Below are positions 43,811 to 55,505 of a DNA stretch of 64,000 nucleotides, in pieces; position 1 is the first letter of the stretch, and every line of letters starts with the position of its first letter. Origin of the DNA: Struthio camelus (taxonomy: Eukaryota; Chordata; Aves; Struthioniformes; Struthionidae). The position numbers were made by a program, and so were the translations under genes. The stretch lies in assembly GCF_040807025.1 (NCBI RefSeq), contig NC_090956.1, positions 6,808,517 through 6,872,516 on the forward strand. The letters run 5' to 3'. The notes beneath the pieces were generated by a model that had not been told where the DNA came from, did not search any database, and saw nothing but the letters and a program-made list of their open reading frames with translations.

Positions 43811-46800
43811 GGAAAGGTACAAAAAACCAGTCACTGCAGCTAAATTTACAGCAATAAATTACGTTGTGGCTGTCAAGAGAAAATAATGGACACATACACA
43901 GGGCTATTCGCCTTACAAACAGGAATCCACATTGCTTGGTATATCAATAATTTATTTTATAATAAAAAAGCAGCACAAAAATAAATATTGAAATGAAATT
44001 ACTGAGTAACCACAGAGGATAGAATGAGCTGGTGATAAAAAAACAACTTTAAACAGAAGACTTCTATCATTAAAAAAATGAAAGCAAGTATCCACCATCT
44101 ACGGAAACACCCCAGCAGACTGAAATACAGACGAAGGAAAACAAATCCACATTACAAAAGTTTTTTGTTTCTGTTTTGTTTTTAAATAAAAACAATCATG
44201 ACAATGAAGTTTAAATGATTTGAGAGAGAAAAAAAAAATGCCACCTTCTCCTCCTCCCCGGGTTTGACTTGTCCAGTAGCCTCAATGCTCCTACAGCACG
44301 ACACCCAGCCCAGCTGCGGCTCACCTCCATGCCAGCTCGCCTGCCAGCACTTCTTCCCCTCCCCAGCTGTCCCTGGAGCTGCGGTGTCCCCAAGGCCTCT
44401 ACACCGGCGCTTTACAGCCTCCTCCAGCAGATGAAAGAGGTGGGCAAGAGCAGAGATGCTGACTTGCTTCAAAGGAATCTGGAGCTGCTCTAGAGGGAAA
44501 GGTTCCCCACTCCCAGCAGAGAGCACAGCAAATGTGTCTGTAAGGACAAAGACGCCCCTGCTGTTGCTGCCCTGTGGTGCCCAGGGACACGCTTCGGGCT
44601 TCTTCCAGCTTCCCACTGGGCCTGTGGTACCCACGTCACACTGAGGATGGGGAGCAACCAAAGAAATGCCAGACCCAGGGGAGAGGATTCTCATGCTCAA
44701 ATGCAGAGCCCCTGCCCCACACGGGGGCAGGGGGCCAAATAAAAGGGGAAGAGTCAGGAGTCCCAGCATCCAAACTACTGCAGCAAAGAGACAGGCGAGA
44801 GGTACTGCCATGGAGGAGCGCCATGAGCCAAACAAGCGCTCCTTACCAGGGCTGCCTTTTTGGTTCCGCAGGCGGTAGCTGGCTCCCCACGCGGCGCTTG
44901 CCCTGGGTGTCAGACTTGCAAGTGCAGGACGGAGAGAAAAAAAAAAAAAACAAAAATAAAACAAACAGAAAAAAAACAAACCCCAGAGGAATGCAATGCG
45001 ACAACCCCAAGCTGGAGGGCCCTCCAGTCCAGAGGGTGGAGGAGCTGGGTCTCCAACGTGGTCAACAGCTTTCGGGTCATTCCTCCCTCCACATTACCTT
45101 GCAATTCTGATCCCTCTGTGGAAGTTTAGCCAGGACATTTCATTCCCCTCCAGGTCACCACCCAGGGAGCCCTGGACTGGCAATTTCTTTTAATAAAGAT
45201 TTACAGTATCAAACTTGGAAAAAAAATTATTTTTTTACGAAAAATCTGTACGATAAAATGTATATAATTATATATTTATATATATATTTCTCTCTCTTTA
45301 AATATTTCCACGTGGTCCTTATGGATATCCAATATGGATTACCTACCATGGCTATGGTATCAACAGCTTTAACAACACCCAGGCCTCTTGTTCTTTATCG
45401 AGTGACCAGAGATTTAAGTGCCTACCAGCACAAAACTAGCAATCACTTGGACAAGCCTTTGGCACCCTTCCAAGAACTGGAAAAAGAAATACTTGGCCGC
45501 AAGGGAAGTGCCACATAAAGATATGTTTCTCAACTCATTCCAATAGCAAGCAGACCCCATGGAACAAAGTTCAACCTCCATCCCCCTCTGAGCAACCGAT
45601 CCGAGCTCCCTTGCAGGGATCAAGGACAGCCAGAGGGGCGTTCCTATCTAGCCAGGAACATTATGGAGCTCTGGAGCTGTTTTAAAAACTGGAAGCATGT
45701 GGGCATTTTCAAGTCAACTGGCCTTTTTCTTTAAAATTTTCATTTAAAGCCCCAACAGTGCCAGAAGTCTCCATTTTGCCTGTTTTTGGAGGCACCTGTA
45801 AGGTCTGGGAAAGTTTCCAATGTTTGTGAGTTGGAGAACATGAGAGGACCAGGAAATGACAGTAACATCTTTCTCTTCCTCAGCTTCTGCTGTGGGAGTC
45901 AATAACTGGTACTGATACACAGGACATCAATTTGCCTGTTAGGAGATAGGAAGGGAGTGGAGGAGAAATGAGGTAACGCTAAGTGTCATCCAAACTCTAC
46001 ACGTTGGAAAAAAAACACTCGAAGGAAACTCCTTGCTCCCCTCTATAACAGGTGGATCTTGCAGGGGTAACAAGCCTCCAGGAAGCATTTAATTTGCACC
46101 CTTTCTGGCTCAATAAGGTCACAAATGCAGATGTTGAGGACTGAATGAGAACCAAGTCTGAGGTTTCTCTTTTCATTAACCTATTTCACAAAGGACCCTT
46201 TTGGGAAATCCTGAGACTCCAATGACAAGGTGAAGAGAGGGGAGAGGAAAAAAAAAAGCCAAGCTGACAACTTTTTCCAAAGACAAATAGGCCTTCACTA
46301 AAATTCTGCAAACTTAATGCCATTCAAGACAAGACAAAGCCTTGAACAACATACTAAACTGGGTCTTGGATGCCAGTTTACTATCCTTTAAAACAACAGT
46401 GGAACTTGATTATTCTCTTTCAGTCCAAAACAAATGTGAATTTTGTGATCTCTGTTTTCTATTCTAGAGCCCAAATCCTCTAAGCTCTTCTCATCTTAAA
46501 CTTCAGCAATCTCATTCTCTTCTCACCTGTGTGACAACAGGCATCGTCTATTCCACAAGTTTCTGACCTGCCCTGCAAAACTCTCAATCCCTTTTCTTTC
46601 CTACTTCAAAAAGAAAAAAAAAACAAAACAAAACACACAAACACCAACAGAGCTATTTTTACAGTGACCTGGAAACATTCGTCTTTTCAGTGCTGTTGCA
46701 GAACAGCAGAATCTCTCCTTTTGGCTTCCCACTTCCTGCCCATTGCTGAGCCAGAAATCCCTCTTCTAAACCACTGCTCAGAGCCATATGCACGAATTCT

Positions 46801-47385
46801 CGATCCCAATTTTACCATCCCCTATGCACACTGATTTTCATCCTGCCCTCTGTGCATCTCTTGGGATAATTCACAGATGCCCAAGAGAAAGTGTCAAGTT
46901 TCAGGGTCACATTCACACAGGTTGTCTGAACACTGAGGGTTGTACACTGTACTCTTTGGATCCCAACTTCAGTGCCTGAAACACTACAGAGAGGAAAAGC
47001 TCTTACAACTCCCATCCAACCACCTCACAGCCCCTCTCTGGTCATCAAAGACTGGTGAGCCTGGCTCTCCAGCTGGGATAGTCATTGCTTACCTACCAAT
47101 GCTTTTGTCAAAGAGGAGGCTCTACAACTTCTCTCTTCCTGTCTTTATGCCATTGCCCTCTAGTTACACTTCAGTGCTTTAAAAACATCTTTCTAAAATA
47201 CTCTGTATAAATCCCTTATCATAGTGCTGATCCCAGCAGAACAGTTCTACCTTCTTGCAGTCAGTTCTGCCTCCTTCTAAGAATACTTCCAGCAGTTTTC
47301 CTCCTTGTCTCCCCTTCTCCTCCCCATCACACAGCTCTTCACAGCATTTACTGTGCCTCCTTCCCTTAAGCTTCAGGGAACCCAG

Positions 47386-47407
47386 AAAAAAAAAAAAAAA
47401 AAAAAAA
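47386..47407. repeat. Poly-A tract (22 A)
   Basis: Twenty-two consecutive A on the plus strand inside the inferred MAFK 3' UTR, so poly-U in the transcript. Confidence 0.95.
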
Positions 47408-48255
47408 GCTGCTACTTCAAGACTGCGGATCATTCGGAAGAAATAAACTGCATAAATATACCCAATTCACAGGCACACCTTAGGGAAGGAGCTATTGGGG
47501 AACTTGGTCTGGAATAAAGGAGGCTGCAATGTAGTCTTCATAGGCCACACAGGTGATGGGGCGTATTAAAATATGTAAAATATATATTTTTCCATATTTT
47601 AACAGCAATGGATTGAAAACAAAAGGTTATTCCTAATGGGTGTGGTCAGATCCAAGCATTAGTCTCCATTATTCTCCCACTCCATTCACGGCAGGATGAA
47701 ATTCACTTCAAAAAGCCTATTTCTCTGCCCTCACAACAGCAGATGGAAGTCGGGAGGGGAGGGGAGGGGAGACCTTTCTTACAGGGAGTAGAATGCCACT
47801 AAAGGAAACTCTTTTCCATATATTCATCTCACATGATGATTTCTATGGTCCAGCTGTTTCCTGGCTCTTGAGCATCATTCACAAGGACTCCAGAGGCTTC
47901 TCAGGTATCTTCTCCCAGCTGGAAAGCTGCCCACGGCCTAGAAGGGGTTGGGGAGGCAGGGGGAAGGAGGAAGCAGATCTTGCTATTTGTACTGCATACA
48001 GAGCTCAAATCCTGGACACGAGGTTGATGGAGCCACCGAGTCCAGAGAGAAGCAGCCAGTTAAGTTCCCTTTGTAGATTATTTTTTCTTTTTTTTTTTTT
48101 CTTCTTTTTTCCTTTTTATTTTTTTTTCCTTTTTTGCACTTTTGGAAGAGAACTGTTAAAATGCCAATTCTTGACGTGACCAAGGACTCTGGAACAATGC
48201 ATAAGAGCCTTTTCCCCTCCCCTCTGAAAGGCTGCTAGTTCCCCCACCGAGGGCA

Positions 48256-49924
48256 CTAGGATGCTGCTGAAAACGGCACAGAACTGGATGAGATTTCAGC
48301 TGATTTCACGATGGTGATGACACTGGTGGTGGCAACTTTGGTCGGGGTAATAGGCCCTCGCGCCACAGTACGAGCAAAGGTCTGGAGTGCTTCGTACTTG
48401 GAGCGCAAGGCGTCCAGCTCTAGCTTCATGCTGCTGTTTTCTCTGGCCAACTTCTCCACCTCTTGCTGCAACTCAACCCGCTGCCTCTCTAGCTCCTCCT
48501 TCTGAGTCACACGCTTGATGCGGCAGCTGGCAGCGTAGCCCCTGTTCTTCAGCGTGCGTCTCCGCTGCTTCAGGCGGATGACTTCCTCTTTGGTGAGACC
48601 CCTCAGGTGCTGGTTCAGCTCCCGTACGGACATTGACACGAGTTCATCATCACTCAGCACTGGGGCATTCTCTCCTGACTCCTCCTTTACCTGCAAATAC
48701 CAACAGTACAGGGGTAGCAGCAATGCTATACGAGCAGCTATTCTGGGCGGATAAAGGAGATAGGGTACCCCTCAGCAACATAACCCCCCTACCTGGAAAA
48801 AGCCCCCAAAGCACTTTACAGACCACATGCTCCACTAGAGCGTAGCCACAGCTGCGTAGAACACGGCAGGGACCTGAACACTGTATCTCCTGGCTTTGGG
48901 TAACCCTCTTAAGTTGGAAAAGCAATCAGCCTTATGCATCCAGTTTGAACTGACAGACAGAGGAAATAGTAAGATTTTGAAGGAGATAAAAGCGGACTGA
49001 AATGCCCTGCGTTCCTGTGTCAGGACATGGAAATGAATCCTAAAAATGACACCTTTTCTCAGCATCATGCTGGGACACCTCATATGCTCATTATATACTG
49101 GAACACCTTGGCACTCCCAAAAACAGAACAGCCACTTGCACGCAAGGTTTAATTAAACATCTGGTGGCTTTTTGTTGAAGATGCTCATCCAAGCACTGAC
49201 CGAAACCAACCCTGCTTGCCTTACAGGACCACAACATGATTTTGGTTTTCTGGAGCACAGTCCAGGGAAGTTGTATGCGAGAGACCCCAAGGGATTGTGC
49301 CTTTTTCTTATGGATCTCTGCTGCCACAATTATTTTTAGAACCTTTAAGACATCTTTTTTTTGTCTCTTCAGAGATTGCAGAATACCTAGAACGAAAAGC
49401 CAAGATACCAGAAAGAAATCTGAACAAAGCATGAACAAAGTGTGCAGGGACAGCCATAAAGCAGGTGTGTCCCAGATGTTTACTGTCCCACGGACCTGTG
49501 AGAAAACAGCTTGAAACTTCCTTGCTCCAGTTCATCTCAATTCTGAGAGCGAAAGTAACGTACTCTCAGGCCTGGGAGCATTGGTTTCAGGATGCTGCCA
49601 ATACTTGTTATAGTCAAAAGTCTCTTGGGTAACAACTGGGATACTCTAGCCTTGATGCAATCCCATACTCGCCAGACTTCTTTCTAGATATCACCAGTAT
49701 TTCTCTATCCTATCTTCTCAAGAACTTTCCTGTAGATAGTGAGAAATTATATTGGCACCCATTTGCAAGAGTCTCTCCAAAGGGGGGGGGGGGGGGGGGG
49801 GAACACATGTGACAGTCTTCACATGGAATATGGTTCCTTGACACCTTCCCCTGCCACCCAGCATCACCCACTCAGCCTTTCTCCCTACCTTTAATGCCTT
49901 GTTCGGTTTGGGATTAGTCGTCAT
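48256..49924 (-). CDS. MAFK: Transcription factor MafK (small Maf bZIP protein)
   Basis: Two coding exons on the minus strand, 49,924-49,889 (12 codons, [12 protein letters not shown]) and 48,690-48,256 (144 codons plus TAG), join in phase 0 to give 156 residues, the same length as chicken and human MafK. The extended homology region starts near residue 23 ([20 protein letters not shown]). The Maf-type basic region follows at about 51-76 with the diagnostic [12 protein letters not shown], then the leucine zipper at about 79-115. There is no activation domain, as expected for a small Maf: homodimers repress, while heterodimers with NF-E2 p45, NRF or BACH proteins bind Maf recognition and antioxidant response elements in the nucleus. 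VKEE at residues 13-16 is a consensus SUMO acceptor site like that known in MafG. The coding exon 2 acceptor is TTTTTCAG at 49,969-49,970. Confidence 0.97.
48691..49888 (-). other. MAFK intron between coding exons
   Basis: The 1,198-bp intron has a minus-strand donor AAG|GTAGGGAG and acceptor TATTTGCAG. It contains a run of 20 G on the plus strand (20 C in the pre-mRNA) at 49,782-49,801, about 90 nt inside the donor. Confidence 0.85.
49782..49801. repeat. Homopolymer G20
   Basis: Twenty consecutive G on the plus strand. This length is prone to polymorphism and to sequencing or assembly error. Confidence 0.9.
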
Positions 49925-49968
49925 AACCTGAGCACAGTCTTCTGGACAGAACTGCTCAGAAATTGCAA
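49925..49968 (-). other. MAFK 5' UTR part of exon 2
   Basis: On the minus strand, TTGTTTTTCAG|TTGCAATTTC marks the acceptor and 44 nt of untranslated sequence runs to the ATG at 49,924. MAFK therefore has at least one further upstream noncoding exon. Confidence 0.7.
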
Positions 49969-51248
49969 CTGAAAAACAAAACAAGATTTTCAGGTTATCA
50001 TAATCTCAGAGATAACAGTAGGAAAACGATACCAACACACACTCCAAATCCCCAACTCTAAAGCATCATTGAAAGAAACATCACACAACTGTTTAAAATC
50101 CTGGGAAGGATTCAGAGATTAGTTTACCCCCTTCAGAAAGAAGGGGAAACGTGCATTGACAAGTGCCCTGCTTTTTAATGCTAAATATCTAATATTTTGT
50201 TTTTAAGTACACCAAGATCAAGCAAGGAAGATGGGACTGGGAGGGCAAAAAGGGTACTTGCTCCTGCCTGTAAACAACAGTTATGCTAATAACTGCATAC
50301 TACCTTGCAACATGCCACCTCTTCTGAGGGGGAGAGCAGAGTTCAGCCTCCCAGGCCCAATCAGTTGTTCATCTCCTTCTGGAGGAATCCCAGACACACA
50401 GAATGGTCTATTAGGGACTGAATTAAGACTTACCTCTGCTCATAAAGGGCATTGAAAAGCCACAAGACAACAACTCCCTTCATTCTTATTTTGATTATTA
50501 TTAACCTAGCCTCAAATTGAATCAGCAGCCCAGAAATAAGCTGCCTAGTTTGTAACCTGCTTTCACAGCCATCCCCACCCAAAAGAGACGCTACTAGAAA
50601 ACCCGAACAGCAGAAACGAAAGCCCCCAGATAACAAAGCAAGGCAGGTGTTTGCCTCTCCCAGCACACCAAGGCTGTTGCTTCATGATCCTCTCAGCCCA
50701 CAGGCTGCTAGAGCTAGCCTGCCTGATATTTCTTGTGACGTGGAGGCATGTCCACCGACAGACAGACCGTCCTCTGTCGAGACGCTGCCCTTCACTCTCA
50801 CCTTAGCTGGCAACTACACCCCTTCGACCAGCGCTTTGGAGAAAATCTACCTGCCTAGACCTCCATCCGAAATCTTCACCCCACCGAAGTGCCAAGGATG
50901 AGCCTGGCAGCGCTGCTGTCTGTCAGGTACCTACCACGAGAGAGACGACTGCAGCTGTGACTCCATCACAGCCTCTGCTTATCGCTCCCCCAGCATCTCG
51001 GCTACCCCTGCAGGGAGGGCGCGAGGCACTGGCTCCCACACCACGCCGGTGCCCCCTACGCACAGCCGTGGCGGCTTCAAGGGCTGCACACCCAGTGGCA
51101 CTGCAGAGCGCACAGCCTGTCTGGCGGGAGTCCTCTCCCCCCACCCCACCCCACACCCTCCCCATTCCCACGTCTGCATCGTGTCACACATTCTAATCAT
51201 TCATGAAAAATCCAGCCAAAGCATCCCAAGCATGATTCCCTTCTGATA

Positions 51249-51303
51249 GTTGCCATGGTGACCTTGGGAAAGTAGCCAACCCTGAGACAGTCACCATGGA
51301 AAC
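51249..51303. promoter_or_regulatory. Paired RFX X-box motifs
   Basis: GTTGCCATGGTGAC at 51,249-51,262 and GTCACCATGGAAAC at 51,290-51,303 both fit the RFX palindrome GTTGCCATGGCAAC closely. Their starts are 41 bp apart and they are in opposite best-match orientation. Location in the MAFK 5' intron suggests an enhancer. Binding is inferred from motif match alone. Confidence 0.5.
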
Positions 51304-54100
51304 AGAGAAGCCCAAAAGCAATAATGACTTCAGGTCATGTCTGTGCAAAGACATCACGAGGTCGTCAGAGAGTAAACAAACTCATTCATATCTGCAAACA
51401 AGGGGTGGAGGGACTTGGGGGGTGGGGGGGGGGGGGACAAAGGTGGGGTGTGGGAACAACAGAGAGCCATGCGGGTAAAGGTGCTGGCTCAGCTTGCGTT
51501 GCTCTCGCTTGAATTTTATCAGTCAAGACACCTCATTGTCATATGACTTGCAGAAAAATCAGGATAAAGAGGGGGAAAAAAAAAACAAATCCCATAAATG
51601 CGAAGCTACAAGATACTATCCTAGATATTAGGGTGTGTATTTAGGCACCTCCTCTATTTTTAAGCCTGAGACAGCACAGCTTTCCATGCCTGCTGGAGGA
51701 GGGACAAGGACAGCCGCACAGCACACCAGCCAAGATGCTTTGTGATGAATGGACCACTTACAGCAACTGGTGTGCGCTGCATTTTCTAGAGCATCACACA
51801 GAGTCCTTCCCATCCCTCCTCCAGTATCAAACCCCACCCTGGGCCCACTTCCAGGAGCCCTTGCCTCCACCACGGCAGCAGGAGCAGGCTTGGCAGAGGG
51901 AAGGAGAGCACCCAGCGCAAAACCCAGTCCCTCGCTGTTAGCACAGCCCCCACCTGCCCACGAAAGCATCCTCAGTTACCGAAGGGAGAGGCCACCTCTG
52001 ACCTCTGGCTGCTGCAAAACTGCGTATCTCGCACTGGAGTCGATGGCAGACAGAAACGCTCTCCCATGAGAGCGCACGCAGACGGGCGCCTTTTCAGATC
52101 TCAGCGCTGCCCTTTCACCGTCCTCCTCTCCATTGCTTCCCCTTCACACTTGGTATTCACCGCCCGCCCCTACCTCCAAGCCAGAAGCACACACAAACGC
52201 ACGCACTAGCACAAAGGAGGAAGGAAAAGCTCGTTGTCTTGGCCAAACGGTCCCAGCAAGCTAAGGAGAGCAGAGCGCTGCCAGTGCGTAAAGGAAACGG
52301 CCTGCAGCCCCCTCCCTACACACGCACAGCGCCGCGGGCCTTGCAGGCAGTTGGTGCCATAGTTATGCAGTGAGTCACCAGCTGTTTACAGAGTTTGAGA
52401 GCTCACATTCCCACAGCATCAGAAACTCTTCCTTCCCCCGGCATCCCCCCTCCCTCGCCACCCCCATCCCTACAAGGAAAGGGGCACACTACAGTCCCAC
52501 TGGCGGCACTTCGCGCAGTTAAACCGGAAAAGGAAAGTCAAAAAGGAGGGGGAGGCCGAGGACAGACCGGTCACACCCACTGATTACACAAAAAGCCTTT
52601 TGATCCTCACCCAATGTGTCTTCAAAGCACTTTCTACACCAGCCGATGGAAAAACTGAACAGACCGCTTGGCTGCACAGAGATGGAAAGAAACGTAAAAT
52701 ATTGTGGAAAACAAGTGCCGAGGGTTGAGATTCCCTCCGGTGGGGGTCACTGTCTGGGCTCGCCTGCCACCCAAAGCAACGCCGCTGCCGCCGCGTTAAT
52801 AAGCTGCTCCGACTCCACGTGATGAATCCACTTCTGGTCACCTGTTGCTCTGTGTCGCCAAAGCAACATCTCCTTACACTGCACATTCCTCCGCGGACAA
52901 CACAGACTCCTTCACATTTGGTACGAGTGCACGGTTGGTACCCGAATTAACAGGGGTCTTGTGCTTTACGTATTGCTTTCCTTGCATATCGAAGCGCTCT
53001 AAACAGACTGGCTTCCCTCTAAAACGGGTTGGGATCAATCCTATTGCATTGGGGCGAGATGCCAGAGCCCTTCCTGGCACAGACACGAGGAAGGAATTTA
53101 AGCCACCACCAGTAATTACGATGTCTGGCCATCTTCACATGCGAGCGGGATGGGGGTCACCCCCACTCTTAGGGGCAGAATTTGGTAGTGCAAGCAGGAA
53201 TGCTTCAAATGGGCTTAAGTTCCTCACTCAAACGTGAATGCCAGGGTGAGGCTTACCTCTGCACTAGGTGAACCTGCAGGCGTGGTCTGAGCTTAACGCA
53301 AAACTGATACACCACCACTTGCAAATCCTCGCTGACAATCCCGCGTGGCCTCGGTCAGCTTACTTAAAAGTTGACTCCGTCTCTCAGCTGTACAATCCTT
53401 TCTGTCAGTACTATTTAGGACTATTCGGTTACCAACTAGAAGTAAATATAATTGGCAGGGCGCTTCCCACAGACAGAAGGCAAAACCCCATGATAAAGTA
53501 GTAAATAATACTGCAAACTTGCCATATTCAGCGGTGCCCCCTAAACATGCTACACAAGGGTCTTCTGGGACGCTAACTCTGATTTGATTACTAGAACCCT
53601 TTTAGTCTTTACCCTATTTCTGCCCTTCTTTTCTTAATTGCATTTGCTGCATCACGTCTAAAATTAGGAGCTAAGCTTTTTGGAACAAGGACTGCATTAC
53701 ATCTTTATTCTGTAAGCAGTATGACACACTTAGGATGCTACATAAATAAAACAGTGAGTAGTAATATACCAACAGTAAGGGGCAAAGGCTTTCACAGTTC
53801 GGCTCTGTGCTTGTACTTAAAACAAATGTTTTGACTGTAGGTTACACAAAGAGCCCTTGTAATTCTACAATAAAGTTATCCACTGATAGTCTTGCCAACG
53901 CCCTCACCCTCTCCAAGACGACTCCTAAGTCATTCACAGCACCTTTCTAAAAACTTGGTGTTCTCAGGCTGACCTCTTGTCTGATGGTCTCAACTTAATC
54001 CATCTAGTGATCCCCAATTCCTTTGCCTCGAGAGGAAAGAGGAAAGAAAATCTGACCAGTGCTCTGAGGCAGGACAGAACCTTACGTAAAATTTGCAATT

Positions 54101-54120
54101 AAAAAAAAAAAAAAAAAAAA
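54101..54120. repeat. Poly-A tract (20 A)
   Basis: Twenty consecutive A. No recognisable retroelement body precedes it, so it is annotated only as a simple repeat. Confidence 0.9.
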
Positions 54121-55369
54121 GAAATGCCAGAATGATTTTCTATGCTACAGGGCTCTCAGAGCACATTACACATTAAGGATTTACTGTAAAGTCATTTCTA
54201 ACACCCAACAGCCGTGGATGAACTCAAATTTTAAAATCTATTCTATATCAAAAGACAAGCCTGGCCAGAACATAAGTATCTGGCAGACAGCCCTACTGGT
54301 ATTGAGCTTCCATCCTCAGACAAGTACAGCAAACTGAAAACATGCAACTCTCACCTTGAGCCAGGCCAGCAACGACTTCTAAAGGGTAAAAACACAGCCT
54401 ACGGTTTTAAGCAGTGAGAGGATATCAGCCATCAAGTCTTAATTCGGCACAGCCATGTATGCAGGGAATATTCTACTCAGACTTTCCCAAATGCAGGAGT
54501 ATAATTCCCCAGCAGCTGTTTTAGTAAGTTGCCTAAATTTCTAGTTTATCCACAAGTTATTCCCAACTCCTGAAGCTAGCCAAATGAATATGCTTACCAA
54601 GAATAACGTCAGATCTGACAGGTGAAGGGAACTACAGATGCTCAAATCTTGATCTCTGTGCCTCTGTCCCTCAGAGGCATGACATGGATTTCCAACACAT
54701 TGCAGCATGGTATGCAGAGCACCATCCCTCTCCCATCATTCAAAGACCATTTTCCTGCTCTAACAATCATCGCTCATCCTGAAAGACAGACTGACGCTTG
54801 TCATTCATTTGTAATAAGAGAGGGGAGGGACAGGCTGATGGTGTGAATCAGAGAGTAGAAGCATATGCAAGGCAATGTATTTGACACGAACAGAGAGAAG
54901 ACACAGAGGAGGGGGTGAGTCACTGTTTACTGTTCTAGAGGAGCTACACACAGCCCTCGCCCAGCTGGCCAGCTTTCCATTTCCCTTATGGATCGGAACC
55001 AGCATCCAGCAGCAAAGAACAGATTCAGGAACCTTCAGACCGAACTTGAGAGCTGCCAGGACACAGCTCTCTGAGGCACTCTCTGGGGAAGCCTGGACAG
55101 AGATCAGACAGTCTTCAGTGGTTTGGTAAACAACCTAGACAGATGCTGCAGAGAGCCTGTGGTTGGAGAGCAGAGGATACAGGAGGGTACACTTGTGTGT
55201 CACATCAGAAACCCTGGATTTCTGGGGAGGTGCTGGCTGAAGGGGAAAGGTATGCTAGAGACAGTTCTGATACAGCTGAGGCACAGCATATAGCACTTCT
55301 TTCCAGTATGCCCTTATAGAACACAGTGACAGAGCTACACCAGAATTAGGTCTCAGCATCACTAGCCTG

Positions 55370-55505
55370 GAGATGCATTCTCCCTCAAAAAGGGAAGCTG
55401 AGCCACAGAGCGACCAATAACCCTCAGATCTAGGAGCAGAACTGGGATCAGGATTCCTGACTTCACTGGTCCTGATCCCACGTGCCAGCCATTAAGTCAG
55501 ACATC
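55370..55505 (+). mobile_element. Ancient SINE-like relic (MIR/amniote SINE type)
   Basis: The stretch GGAAGCTGAGCCACAGAG..., GAGCAGAACTGGGATCAGGA then TTCCTGACTTC...GCCAGCCATTAAGTCAGAC parallels the common amniote SINE segment ...AGGCACAGAGAGG...GCAGAGCTGGGAATAGAACCCAGGAGTCCTGACTCC...CTAACCATTAGACCAC. The order is conserved and the sequence well diverged. Family name and limits are uncertain. Confidence 0.5.

Larger units (their letters stand above)
43785..48255 (-). other. MAFK 3' UTR (inferred, long)
   Basis: After the MAFK stop (minus strand) there is no coding sequence for 4.4 kb. AT-rich blocks occur at 43,800-44,200, 45,200-45,310 and 47,560-47,610, along with poly-A/T tracts at 46,612-46,640, 47,386-47,407 and 48,080-48,135. 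The last clear minus-strand AATAAA hexamer (TTTATT on plus, 43,805-43,810) has a TGGTGT-type downstream element and marks the proposed end. An earlier hexamer within the T-rich tract near 48,115 could give a very short UTR. Confidence 0.4.

Noticed and set aside
44182-44979. 265-codon minus-strand open frame
   Set aside because: It lies in the inferred MAFK 3' UTR, shows no domain and has a low-complexity start caused by a poly-A/T tract (KKKK/FFFF).
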